NCBI RefSeq assembly: GCF_036194065.1
Contig: NZ_CP108097.1
Span: 186,001-250,000 of the forward strand
From: Streptomyces sp. NBC_00239
GTDB lineage: Bacteria > Actinomycetota > Actinomycetes > Streptomycetales > Streptomycetaceae
Direction: 5' to 3'
Length of the DNA: 64,000 nt
The notes beneath the pieces are model-generated. The model had not been told where the DNA came from. It saw only the letters and a list, made by a program, of their open reading frames with translations, and did not search any database. This document shows positions 24,304 through 32,360 of the stretch, one piece after another. Position numbers and translations under genes: made by a program. Positions within the stretch are counted from its first letter, which is position 1, and each line of letters starts with the position of its first letter.

Positions 24304-24744
24304 TCAGCAGCCGTCGCCGTCGCCGCAGCAGGCGGGCGGGTTGCACTCCTTCGCGGCATCCCACAGCCGGTCATCGACCTGGAACCCGGCCGCCTTCACG
24401 CGGTCCACCACGGACCCGATCAGGGGGCGGGTGCGGACGGTTCCCTTGGGCTCGTGCCCGAGGAAGTACCCGAACTGCTCCTGACACCACGTGGCGTACG
24501 CCTGGGTGTGGAGCACGAACGAGTGCCAGCCGGGGTCAACGGCGTCCGACGGGGTCATGTCGAACGCACGGGTGTCGCCCATGACCTTGAGGAAGGCAAG
24601 GGCCTGGTCCACGATCCGGCGGGCGGTGGACAGCTCGTGCCCGTACTCCTCCGCGCAGAACACGGAGACCCTCTCGAACAGCTCGGGACCGACCAGGTCC
24701 CGCCCGCGCCGTAGGGCGACGGGGGATTCCAGCATCGTCGTCAC
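24304..24744 (-). CDS. Hypothetical protein with Cys-rich C-terminus, 146 aa
   Basis: The GTG start follows AGAGGAAG. Residues 1-125 look like a helical, enzyme-like or structural domain (LFERVSVFCAEEYGHELSTARRIVDQAL, WHSFVLHTQAYATWCQEQFGYFLGH). The C-terminus ends KECNPPACCGDGDGC, four Cys in about 13 residues, resembling a metal-binding or modified tail. I recognise similar proteins as common Streptomyces hypotheticals but know no function. It is preceded by a possible 13-codon mini-gene at 24778-24819. Confidence 0.7.
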   Translation of the reverse strand: MTTMLESPVALRRGRDLVGPELFERVSVFCAEEYGHELSTARRIVDQALAFLKVMGDTRAFDMTPSDAVDPGWHSFVLHTQAYATWCQEQFGYFLGHEPKGTVRTRPLIGSVVDRVKAAGFQVDDRLWDAAKECNPPACCGDGDGC

Positions 24745-24777
24745 GTCTGTCTTCCTCTCTCTCGACGCTCGGGCACT

Positions 24778-24819
24778 TACTGGGGCGGGGGCGGGAACCG
24801 GTCTCCGGGGTCGGACATG
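24778..24819 (-). CDS. Possible 13-aa mini-gene upstream of the Cys-rich hypothetical
   Basis: A very strong ribosome-binding site (AGAGGAGGTGAGGTC) precedes an ATG encoding MSDPGDRFPPPPQ and a TAA stop. TAA is uncommon in this DNA. It could be a leader peptide or a chance ORF; the ribosome site is the only real evidence. Confidence 0.3.
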
Positions 24820-24915
24820 ACCTCACCTCCTCTCGGGTGGTTGGGTGCCGGGCACGGAACGACCGCCGGGCGCGCTCACGGCGCTCCTCGGGCGTCATGT
24901 ACTCCGCGAGCCGTC

Positions 24916-25125
24916 TCACGCGGCCGCCTGGCCGGGGCACGACTCGGCGTGCCGGTAGGAAGGCACGGGAACCCCGGCCGTGCGCTCGACGGTTCCCCGG
25001 CGGGCGGGCTCAAGGGCCTTGATGGGCCGGTGGCAGGCGGAGCACTCGTATCCGGGCGCGTAGGTGACGTACTCCCACTCGTTCCGGTCGTAGTCCGGGG
25101 CTTTCGCCTTCTTCGCCCTTGTCAT
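24916..25125 (-). CDS. CxxC zinc-ribbon-like mini-protein, 69 aa
   Basis: The 69-aa product contains WEYVTYAPGYECSACHRPI and a later HAESCPG, giving a CxxC plus His/Cys pattern suggestive of a single zinc site. AAGG lies eight bases before the chosen ATG. The island inside the right cluster encodes a relative at 45011-45217 with YEYATYAPTPEICPSCCMPI, so this is a dispersed Streptomyces mini-protein family. Function unknown. Confidence 0.7.
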   Translation of the reverse strand: MTRAKKAKAPDYDRNEWEYVTYAPGYECSACHRPIKALEPARRGTVERTAGVPVPSYRHAESCPGQAAA

Positions 25126-25214
25126 GTCGTCCGCCTTCACGTCGCCGGGTGTGCTGACGACGGTAGGGACGGGGCCTCAGCGGGCTCTACGGTGTTGCAC
25201 GCTGTTGCACCGCT

Positions 25215-26063
25215 TCACCCGAGTGCGGTGAGCGCTTCCCTGATCAAGGCTCGGGCCGGGGCTCCGTGGACGGCGGTCTTGGCGATAGCGGAGAAGGCTC
25301 GTAGGTAGGTCTTGATCTCGCCGGGCGCGGTCAGGTTGATCTCTGCCGTCAGCGTCTCGACGGCCACCTGTTGATCGTCGAAGACGTAGAACGCTTCGAG
25401 CGGCCAGACGATCCGGGGGGCGGTCCTGGGGATGATCCCGAGGGAGACATTCGGCCGGCGCATCACTGTCAGGAGCGCTTCGAGCTGCTCCGCCATGGCT
25501 TCGGGCTCGCACACGAGGTAGTACAGAACGGATTCTTCGAGGAGCAGGGCGAAGCAGTGGTCACCTTCCCGGATCACCCGGGAGCGGTTGAGCCTGGCCT
25601 GTACGGCGTCGGCCACGTCGTCGGGCGTCCCCTGGAAGCGCGTGATGCCCTTCAGGAGCCCTGTGGCATATCCGGCTGTCTGGAGCATCCCCGGGACGAC
25701 GTTCGAGGCATAGACGCGGAAGGAGCGGGTCCGCTGGTAAAGCGGTGTGGTCTTCTCGTGGATGCGTCGCATGCCGTCACGGTGGATCTGCCTCCACTCG
25801 GTGTACATGGACTCGGCGTTCCGGGAGGCCGCGATGATGTCCGCCGCCTGGTCCGGGGCTCCGCAGGCTGCGCACCACGCCCGGATGTCTGCGTCCGAGG
25901 GCGGGGTGATGCCACGAGCGATGCGGGACGACTTGGCTCGGTGCCAACCGCACTGGACGGCCAGCTCGTGCCCTGAGAGCCCAGCGTCCTTCATGAGCCC
26001 TTGCAGGCGGACGGCGACGGCTTTGCGTGCAGCCTGGGCGCTGGAGAACGGAGACGTGGGCAT
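25215..26063 (-). CDS. XRE-family regulator with DUF5753 domain
   Basis: This 282-aa protein has an N-terminal helix-turn-helix (VRLQGLMKDAGLSGHELAVQCGWHRAKSSRI) and the DUF5753 region (TRSFRVYASNVVPGMLQTAGYA, LLLEESVLYYLV, SLGIIPRTAPR). Such genes are abundant in Streptomyces, usually beside DUF397 or DUF6879 genes, and have been likened to toxin-antitoxin regulators. I chose the ATG at 26063 because the conserved helix-turn-helix begins soon after it. It follows the DUF6879 gene by 19 bases. Not considered cluster-specific. Confidence 0.88.
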   Translation of the reverse strand: MPTSPFSSAQAARKAVAVRLQGLMKDAGLSGHELAVQCGWHRAKSSRIARGITPPSDADIRAWCAACGAPDQAADIIAASRNAESMYTEWRQIHRDGMRRIHEKTTPLYQRTRSFRVYASNVVPGMLQTAGYATGLLKGITRFQGTPDDVADAVQARLNRSRVIREGDHCFALLLEESVLYYLVCEPEAMAEQLEALLTVMRRPNVSLGIIPRTAPRIVWPLEAFYVFDDQQVAVETLTAEINLTAPGEIKTYLRAFSAIAKTAVHGAPARALIREALTALG

Positions 26064-26082
26064 GAGCTGACCGGGCCAGGAA

Positions 26083-26607
26083 TCAGACGGTGTACTTCTC
26101 GTGCGGGATGCCGCGCTCCCACACCGCTTCGAAAGCTGCCGTGCACTGTGCCGCCACGACAGGGTCTTCGGTCTGGTCGGTATGCACCCACCGGCCGAGG
26201 CCGTCGAAGATGTTGAACTGGACCAGCCGCCCGTCGAACAGCCAGTAGTCGTTACCGGGCAACAGCAGGTCGGATGCCTGGCGGCGCGGGAGCCAGCGGA
26301 TCTGCTCCCCGGCCGCAATATTGGTGAACGTGAACGAGTGCTCGTACGCGATGTAGTCGCTGACCGGCTCCGAGACGATCCGGGCCCGCCTGATCAGCAC
26401 ACCCTTGGCAGTGACCTCCTGCACGAGGTCGAGCCACGGCCGCCACCAGGAGGCGCGATCGTCCGGGTTCAGCCGGTGACCCTGCTTCCACGCGGCGAAG
26501 CCCTCGATCTCGTTGTCCACGCCGTAGCCGTCTCGCATCTCCAGATGAAAGGCCGACTCCCGAACCGACCTGATGAGGTCGGAGAAGTCAGTCAGACTCT
26601 GCGACAC
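26083..26607 (-). CDS. DUF6879 family protein
   Basis: The 174-aa protein has the DUF6879 pattern: FHLEMRDGYGVDNE, WWRPWLDLVQEVTAKGVLIRRARIVSEPVSDYIAYEHSFT cut here into its parts, and RLVQFNIFDGLGR. The GTG start follows AAGGAGG. It is a usual partner of DUF5753-type XRE regulators; biochemical role unknown. It overlaps the upstream 75-aa gene by 20 bases. Confidence 0.85.
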   Translation of the reverse strand: MSQSLTDFSDLIRSVRESAFHLEMRDGYGVDNEIEGFAAWKQGHRLNPDDRASWWRPWLDLVQEVTAKGVLIRRARIVSEPVSDYIAYEHSFTFTNIAAGEQIRWLPRRQASDLLLPGNDYWLFDGRLVQFNIFDGLGRWVHTDQTEDPVVAAQCTAAFEAVWERGIPHEKYTV

Positions 26608-26815
26608 GAATGGCCTCCTTGAGCAGCGGGATCATCCTGGGCTCAAGGACGATCAAGGCTTCATCAACGGACCGGGGCGCGTCAGCCGAGGTTCGACTGA
26701 GCGTGTCAGCGTCCGCCCGTCGCCCCTGCACGAGGATGCGTCGGTCGTCCACCCACACGGCCGGACATCCGTGATCGCCAGACTCTGGATCTTTACCGAT
26801 GAACCGTAAGGCCAT
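26588..26815 (-). CDS. Small hypothetical protein of the DUF6879/XRE operon, 75 aa
   Basis: The 75-aa product starts MALRFIGKDPESGDHGCPAVWVDD after GGGAGGG and continues as a short alpha/beta protein. Proteins with this start are very often first in the Streptomyces DUF6879-XRE operon, which supports it as a real gene. Function unknown. The 279-bp gap upstream (26816-27094) holds its promoter region and the end of the next unit; I see no further gene there. Confidence 0.75.
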   Translation of the reverse strand: MALRFIGKDPESGDHGCPAVWVDDRRILVQGRRADADTLSRTSADAPRSVDEALIVLEPRMIPLLKEAIRVAESD

Positions 26816-27094
26816 GGTGGCCCTCCCTGTCGAGCGCGTTGCGCCTGGTTGCAGGCTCACTCTGGGGGATGCGTCTGGTCAAGGAGGCTGGAACAGCAGA
26901 AACCCCCCGCAAGCGCTGCTTTCAGTGCAAGAGGTCGTTACTGCACCCCGTTTGCAGGGAGTTGCAGCAGTGGACTTCGAGCGGGCGCCTGGTCAGCCGG
27001 CTCCGGGACCGGGTGGGGGTCGTGGCACGGGTGGTGAAGGAGCAGACCGCCCCCTCGTGCCCTGGGCGTGAGGGGGCGGGGAGCGGGCGGGGTC

Positions 27095-28426
27095 TCAGCT
27101 GGTCGGGACCGCGTGCAAGGGGCGGGGCGGGGTCGTGCCGCGGGCGGGTAGGGAGCGGGCTACGGTCGCGGCGGGCCAGGCGAGGAGGACGACCGTCATC
27201 AGGCCGGCGATGAACCAGGCGGAGGCGTCGCGTTCGCCGGCGTACGCGGCGAGCAGCGGGCCGATGCCGCCGAGCAGCGCGGTGGTCGTGGCGTGCGGCA
27301 GGCCGATGCCCAGGCCCCGGACCTCGGGCGGGAAGATCTGCGCGAGCACCTTGGGCAGCACCACGGTGACGCAGCCGAGGAAGAACACGCCGCTGCCGTA
27401 GGCGAGGACGAGCCGGCCGAAGGTACCCGTCACGGTGAGGTACCCGTACGAGCCGAGGGCCGCGAACACGACGCTGGAGGCGGCGAGGAAGCGGCCCGCG
27501 TCGACGCGGTCGGCGAGCGCGCCGAGCAGCGGCTGGAGCGCGATCATCGAGCCGGTGACGGTGACCGCGACCGCGAACATGGTCTGCGAGCCGGCCAGCC
27601 GGTGGCCCATCGCGGGCACGGCCGTCGACCAGGTGCCGCCGACCGCGCCGAGGCCGCCGACGAGCGCCGCGGCGAGCAGCACCTGGCGGCCGTGGCCGCG
27701 CAGCACGTGCCGCAGCGAGCCGCGGGTGGCGCGGCTGCGGACCTCGCGGCGGAAGACCTCGGTCTCGGCGAGGCGGCTGCGCAGCACCAGCAGGACCGCA
27801 CTGAACACCCCGCCGAGCAGGAACGGCACCCGCCAGCCCCATGAGGTCATCGTCTCGGAGCCGAGGTTCGCGGTGAGCGCGCCGCCGAGCAGGGAGGCGA
27901 CGAACGCGCCGGCCATCGTCGTCATCGAGAACAGGCTGCCGTACAGGCAGCGGCGGCGCGGCGGCGCGACCTCCATCAGGTAGGTGGCGGCGGCGGTCCA
28001 CTCGCCGCCGGAGGAGACGCCCTGCGCGAGGCGGGCGATCAGGAGCACCAGCGGGGCGATGATCCCGATGTGCTCGTAGGTGGGGACGACGCCGATCAGC
28101 AGGGAGCCGCCGCCCATCAGGGCGATGGCCACCATCAGGGCGGGCCGGCGGCCGCGCCGGTCGGCGAGCTTGCCGAGCAGGATCCCGCCGAGCGGCCGGA
28201 ACAGCATGCCGGTCCCGTACACGGCGAACGCGCCGAGCAGGGAGGTGACCGGGTTGTCGGAAGGGAAGAACTGGGCCGCGAACAGCGGCGCGAACAGCCC
28301 GTAGGCGAGCCAGTCGAAGGACTCCACGAAATTGCCCACCACCGTCGCCACGACCGAGGTGCGGCCGGGGCGGCCGGGGCGGCCGGGTCTGGACTGGTGG
28401 ACGCGACGGTGGCTGACGACAGACAT
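27095..28426 (-). CDS. MHS-type MFS transporter
   Basis: This 443-aa MFS protein of the metabolite:H+ symporter group has NFVESFDWLAYGLFAPLFA in TM1, RPLGGILLGKLADRRGRRPAL (motif A) and RLAQGVSSGGEWTAAATYLMEVAP in TM4-5, all typical of MHS members that import organic acids. The C-terminus is Arg/Pro-rich. It is last in the unit with the PaaK-like ligase and a 69-aa protein, under the element at 30092. It could import an aromatic or organic-acid precursor, or act in export; direction cannot be seen. Confidence 0.88.
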   Translation of the reverse strand: MSVVSHRRVHQSRPGRPGRPGRTSVVATVVGNFVESFDWLAYGLFAPLFAAQFFPSDNPVTSLLGAFAVYGTGMLFRPLGGILLGKLADRRGRRPALMVAIALMGGGSLLIGVVPTYEHIGIIAPLVLLIARLAQGVSSGGEWTAAATYLMEVAPPRRRCLYGSLFSMTTMAGAFVASLLGGALTANLGSETMTSWGWRVPFLLGGVFSAVLLVLRSRLAETEVFRREVRSRATRGSLRHVLRGHGRQVLLAAALVGGLGAVGGTWSTAVPAMGHRLAGSQTMFAVAVTVTGSMIALQPLLGALADRVDAGRFLAASSVVFAALGSYGYLTVTGTFGRLVLAYGSGVFFLGCVTVVLPKVLAQIFPPEVRGLGIGLPHATTTALLGGIGPLLAAYAGERDASAWFIAGLMTVVLLAWPAATVARSLPARGTTPPRPLHAVPTS

Positions 28427-28542
28427 GGAGCCCCCCGGCTCTGGTGCTTACGGCTCTGATGCGTACGGCTGTGGTGCTTACGGCTCTGATGCGTGCGGTT
28501 CCGGGACGTCCGGTACCGGAACGTGCGGTTGCGGGACGTGCG
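28427..28542. repeat. Short tandem duplication upstream of the MHS transporter gene
   Basis: A 30-bp unit, containing GGTGCTTACGGCTCTGATGC, occurs twice head to tail at about 28438-28497. Related shorter GGGACGTGCGG/CGGAACGTGCGG words follow. It fills the gap between the transporter and the 69-aa gene and contains no gene. Confidence 0.6.
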
Positions 28543-28752
28543 TCAGGCGGCGAGGACGCCGGCCGGTTCCCGGTAGTAGTCGAACTCCACGGCCTGCCCG
28601 TCGAGGGCGGTGCGCAGTTCGGCGAGCGCCGCCTTCACCGCGGCCCGTACGGCGGGTTCGCCGCAGCCGAGGGCCAGGTCTTCGAGGGCGCGGTAGGTCT
28701 CCAGGAGCCGCTGCTCCTGGTCAGCCGTGAGCGGTGAGTTCTCGTTCGTCAT
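28543..28752 (-). CDS. Small acidic helical protein, 69 aa
   Basis: The 69-aa product is mostly helical (TADQEQRLLETYRALEDLAL, EPAVRAAVKAALAELRTAL) and ends FDYYREPAGVLAA. Its ATG overlaps the 3' end of the PaaK-like ligase by 32 bases, so it is probably translated in coupling. I do not recognise the family. A small accessory protein to the ligase or transporter is possible. Confidence 0.6.
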   Translation of the reverse strand: MTNENSPLTADQEQRLLETYRALEDLALGCGEPAVRAAVKAALAELRTALDGQAVEFDYYREPAGVLAA

Positions 28753-30028
28753 GGAGTCGTGCCGCCTTCCACAAGGATCGGGGCAGGCTGCCGGCTTCGG
28801 TCAGCTCCACCTGCGGGCGTATGCCTATCTCGCGTTTGAATTCCTCGCCGATGCGGGCGACGAGCGTCTCGGCGGCCGCGCCGACGGCGTCCGTCTCGAC
28901 CTTCACGTGGATGGTGTCGAGGCCGCGGACGGTGCGGATCGCGGAGTGGAACTCGCGGACCTCCTCGAAGCCGCGCAGCACGTCCTCGATCATCACCGGG
29001 GTGATGGACACCCCGCGGATCTTGCGCATGTCGTCGACGCGTCTGAGGATGCCGCCGTCGTAGAAGTCCCAGGTGCGGCCGCATCCGCAGTCGCTGTACG
29101 GGCGCTTGACGACGACGTCCTCGGTCCAGTGCCGGAAGAGCTGGATGCCCTCGCGGGACAGGCCGGTGGTGACGCGGACGCCCTCCTCGCCGTAGCCGAC
29201 GGGCTGCCGGGTCTCGGGGTGCAGGACCTCGTCGTAGCAGGACGGCTCGTTGATGTGGCAGGCGTTGCGCCGCGAGGGGCATTCGAACATGAAGACACCG
29301 CCGAACTCGGTGGTGCCGGCCGCGTTGAAGACGCGGGCGCCGAAGGCCTCCTCGATGGTGCGCGTCGTGAAGTCCGAGCGGGGCTCGGCGCCCGCCAGGA
29401 TCACCTTGACGTTGGCCTCGCGGGCCAGGTCGATGCCCATGTCGCCGGCGGTCTCGATGAGGCGCATGGCGTAGCTGGGCGTCAGACCGAGGACCTCGAT
29501 CTGGTAGTCGACCAGGAGCCGGATCCGGGTGCGGGAGTCCAGGCCGCCGGCGGGGACGACGGTGCAGCCCATCCGCTCCAGGGCGTAGTGCATGCCCCAG
29601 AAGCCGGCGAACAGGCCGTAGCCGAAGGCGACCAGGCCGCGGTGGTGCGGGCGGACGCCGTTGGCGTGCAGGGCCGTGCAGAAGGTGTCCACGCACCAGG
29701 ACCAGTCGCGTTCGGTGTCGAACGTGCGGATCGGGGGGTTTCCGCTGGTTCCGCTGGTCTGGTGGTGGCGCACGCCCAGCTCCGGCGGGAGCGAGGGCCA
29801 GCTTCCGTACGGCGGGGCCACCGCCTCGGCGGCGAGGAGGTCGGACTTGTGGAGCAGGGGCACCCGGGCGGCGTACTCCTCGGGAGTGGTGATGCCGTCG
29901 GGTATCCGCTCGCTCCAGAACGGCGAGTTGCGCCGGGCGAACGCCATCGCGCGCTGGAGCCTGCGCCACTGCCAGTCGACCAGCTCCCGGCGCGGCATCG
30001 TCTCAGCCTTGCTGTTCCAGTACTCCAC
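28721..30028 (-). CDS. PaaK-like (phenylacetate-CoA-ligase family) adenylating enzyme 1
   Basis: I start at the GTG at 30028 (VEYWNSKAET) because GGAGGGG lies just upstream, giving 435 aa. Motifs are HQTSGTSGNPP (P-loop), NAAGTTEFGG, GEEGVRVTTGLSREG and DDMRKIRGVSITP. A CGCGRTWDF segment is kept as in PaaK. The family activates aryl acids as acyl-AMP and transfers them to CoA or a carrier. In C-1027-type clusters a related ligase (SgcH) activates the benzoxazolinate. A cluster element, GCATCTTCAGGAGTGC (reverse strand view), lies at 30092-30107. Confidence 0.9.
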   Translation of the reverse strand: MEYWNSKAETMPRRELVDWQWRRLQRAMAFARRNSPFWSERIPDGITTPEEYAARVPLLHKSDLLAAEAVAPPYGSWPSLPPELGVRHHQTSGTSGNPPIRTFDTERDWSWCVDTFCTALHANGVRPHHRGLVAFGYGLFAGFWGMHYALERMGCTVVPAGGLDSRTRIRLLVDYQIEVLGLTPSYAMRLIETAGDMGIDLAREANVKVILAGAEPRSDFTTRTIEEAFGARVFNAAGTTEFGGVFMFECPSRRNACHINEPSCYDEVLHPETRQPVGYGEEGVRVTTGLSREGIQLFRHWTEDVVVKRPYSDCGCGRTWDFYDGGILRRVDDMRKIRGVSITPVMIEDVLRGFEEVREFHSAIRTVRGLDTIHVKVETDAVGAAAETLVARIGEEFKREIGIRPQVELTEAGSLPRSLWKAARLHDERELTAHG

Positions 30029-30091
30029 AACCCCTCCGATGCAGTGCGCCGGCACCTATGGCCGAAATCCTCGGTTCGGCGGGCGTCCGGT

Positions 30092-30107
30092 GCATCTTCA
30101 GGAGTGC
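30092..30107 (-). promoter_or_regulatory. 16-bp enediyne-cluster element upstream of PaaK-like gene 1
   Basis: Plus strand GCATCTTCAGGAGTGC, which is GCACTCCTGAAGATGC in the direction of the leftward gene. It is 64-79 bases before the start codon at 30028. Confidence 0.75.
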
Positions 30108-30138
30108 GGTTTCGGGGGCCGGGGCCCCGCGGCCGCCG

Positions 30139-30795
30139 TCAGGCGGCCGCGGAGGCCTCGGCGCCGGCGTGGAAGGCGCGCACGCCCGCCAGGAAGTTGG
30201 AGATCAGGGCCATGCCGTGCTCGGTGCGGAAGCTCTCGGGGTGGAACTGCACCGCTTCCAGGGGAAGCGTCCGGTGCCGCAGCCCCATCACGTAGCCGTC
30301 GTCGGCGGACCTGGCGGTGATCTGGAGGACGGCCGGCACGGTGTCCTCCGGAACGACCAGCGAGTGGTAGCGGGTGGCGTCGAAGCCGGGCGGCAGCCCC
30401 GCGAACAGGCCCCTTCCATCGTGCTCGATCGGGCTGGTCTTGCCGTGCATCAGCCTTTTGGCCGGAACGACGCTACCGCCGAAGGCCCGGGCGATGGCCT
30501 GGTGTCCCAGGCACACGCCGAACAGCGGCAGTTCGCCGGCGAGGGCGCGCACGATCTCGACGTGCCCGGAGGTGTCGGGGTGGCCGGGGCCGGGTCCGAG
30601 CAGGATCGCGTCGGGCCTCATCAGATGTACCTCGTCGAGGCGCAGCACGTTGGAGCGCACCATGACGGGTTCGGCGCCGGCGGACATGAGGTACTGGCGC
30701 AGGATGTCGACGAAGCTGTCGAAGGCGTCGACGACCAGGATCCGGGTGGGCCGCTCCGGGGCCCGGCGGGCCCCCTCGGGGAAGCTCAGCGTCAC
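30139..30795 (-). CDS. Class I glutamine amidotransferase (anthranilate-synthase component II type)
   Basis: This 218-aa protein has LGPGPGHPD, GVCLGHQAIARAFGG with the nucleophilic Cys, and AVQFHPESF with catalytic His and Glu. It supplies ammonia to the partner synthase encoded immediately upstream, whose stop its GTG start overlaps (GTGA). A dedicated amidotransferase gene paired with the SgcD-like subunit is consistent with synthesis of 2-amino-2-deoxyisochorismate or anthranilate from chorismate. Confidence 0.92.
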   Translation of the reverse strand: MTLSFPEGARRAPERPTRILVVDAFDSFVDILRQYLMSAGAEPVMVRSNVLRLDEVHLMRPDAILLGPGPGHPDTSGHVEIVRALAGELPLFGVCLGHQAIARAFGGSVVPAKRLMHGKTSPIEHDGRGLFAGLPPGFDATRYHSLVVPEDTVPAVLQITARSADDGYVMGLRHRTLPLEAVQFHPESFRTEHGMALISNFLAGVRAFHAGAEASAAA

Positions 30796-32336
30796 AGCAA
30801 TTCCTTTCCGGCCACTGCCCAGTGGGCGGCGCTCATCTTTGCCAGCGTCTCTCTCCATTCGGATCCGGGCACGGAGTCGGCGACGATGCCGGCGGATGCC
30901 CTGGTGCGGTAGGTGCCGTCGCGGTGGAAGAGGGTGCGGATGCACAGTGCGAGGTTGGTGTAGCCACCCACGTCGATCAGGCCGAGGGCGCCGGCGTACA
31001 GGCCGCGGCGGGTGCGCTCGACGGACTCGATGATCTCCATGGCGCGGATCTTGGGGGTGCCGGTCATGGTGCCGGCGGGGAACAGGGCGGGGACGATGTC
31101 GTAGACGTCGGCGTCGGCGGTCGCCTGCCCGTGGACGGTCGAGACCAGGTGCAGGACGTGCGAGTAGCTCTCGACGGTGAGCTGGTCGGGGACCTCCAGG
31201 GTGTCGGGGCCGCAGATCCGGCCGATGTCGTTGCGGCACAGGTCGACGAGCATGGTGTGCTCGGCGATCTCCTTGGGGTCGGACCGCAGCCGGTGGGCGG
31301 CGGCCAGGTCGTCGGCCTCGTCGCCGGAGTCGCTGCGCGGCACGGTGCCGGCGATGGGGCGCATCGTGACGGTGCCGTCCTCGATGCGGACGAACAGCTC
31401 GGGGCTGGCGCCGATGACGCGGTGGCCGGCGATGCTGCTGAGATACATGTACGGCGAGGCGTTGCGGCGGCGCAGCCGCCGGTAGACGTGGACGGGGTCG
31501 ATGGCGGAGCGGATGGACAGCTCGTGCCCGATCTGCACCTGGTAGATGTCGCCGACCGCGATGTGCTTGAGGCAGCGTTCGACGTCGGCGTGGAAGACGT
31601 CGGGGTCGGTGTCGTCCTCGACGTGCGACTCGGGGACGTCGGGGTCGGTCTCCGGCTCGGGGTGGGTCTGCTCGCACCGGTCGAGGAGCGTGGTGACCTC
31701 GTCGGTGTCGAGGGCCGGCCAGTACGGGGACTCGTGGAGGAGGAGTTCGGACTCGTCGGTGGCCAGGTCGGTGACGAGGCAGCCCTGGTGCAGGACGAGG
31801 TGGATGTCGGGCAGGCCGGGGCGGGCGTCGATGAGGCGGGGCAGTTCCTCGACGTAGCGGATGGTGTCGTAGCCGAAGTAGCCGAGGAAGCCGAAGGTGA
31901 AGCGGCTCGCGGAGCCTTCGGCGTCGAAGAGCGCGGAGGCGGCGCGCAGCAGCGGCCACAGGTCGTGGGGGGTGCGCAGGCGCAGCCCGGTGAAGTCGGC
32001 GTCGGGGTCGGGGAGGAGGCCGGTGTCGGGGTCGTCGGGGTGGTCGGGGGTGTCCAGGAGGTGGCGTACCGCGCCGAGGAGGCTGCGGCGCAGGGCCGGG
32101 TTGCCCTCGATCGTCACGGTCTCCTCGGTGACCGAGAGGGACAGCAGCGAGCCGAAGCCCAGGAACCGGTACCTGCGGTCGCCGGCCGGGCCGGCCGCGG
32201 ATTCGAGCAGGTAGACCTCGTCGGTTCCGTACCGGTCGGCCAGGGCGCAGTAGGCGGGCAGCATCGCGAGCTGCCTCGTGGTGTGCCGGTGCGTCGTCAC
32301 GGGGACGCGGGCCGGCACCTGGCGCGGGTCAGTCAT
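30792..32336 (-). CDS. Chorismate-using aminase subunit (SgcD-like ADIC synthase / anthranilate synthase I)
   Basis: This 514-aa member of the anthranilate/ADC/isochorismate synthase family has RFTFGFLGYFGYDTIRY, GDIYQVQIGHEL, ASPELFV, MRPIAGT and AEHTMLVDLCRNDIGR, GTMTGTPKIRAMEII. PIAGT rather than PIKGT points to 2-amination (anthranilate/ADIC) and not 4-amination. In C-1027 biosynthesis SgcD makes ADIC, which SgcG oxidises on the way to benzoxazolinate; an SgcG-like gene lies two genes upstream. An Asp/Glu/Pro-rich insertion at about residues 220-245 is distinctive. Confidence 0.9.
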   Translation of the reverse strand: MTDPRQVPARVPVTTHRHTTRQLAMLPAYCALADRYGTDEVYLLESAAGPAGDRRYRFLGFGSLLSLSVTEETVTIEGNPALRRSLLGAVRHLLDTPDHPDDPDTGLLPDPDADFTGLRLRTPHDLWPLLRAASALFDAEGSASRFTFGFLGYFGYDTIRYVEELPRLIDARPGLPDIHLVLHQGCLVTDLATDESELLLHESPYWPALDTDEVTTLLDRCEQTHPEPETDPDVPESHVEDDTDPDVFHADVERCLKHIAVGDIYQVQIGHELSIRSAIDPVHVYRRLRRRNASPYMYLSSIAGHRVIGASPELFVRIEDGTVTMRPIAGTVPRSDSGDEADDLAAAHRLRSDPKEIAEHTMLVDLCRNDIGRICGPDTLEVPDQLTVESYSHVLHLVSTVHGQATADADVYDIVPALFPAGTMTGTPKIRAMEIIESVERTRRGLYAGALGLIDVGGYTNLALCIRTLFHRDGTYRTRASAGIVADSVPGSEWRETLAKMSAAHWAVAGKELL

Positions 32337-32360
32337 CCTTGGTCCTCGGTCGTCGGGGGG

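Noticed and set aside
25215..26815. XRE(DUF5753)/DUF6879 operon as pathway regulator
   Set aside because: This operon type is widespread in Streptomyces and lacks either cluster operator; it is treated as an accessory island.
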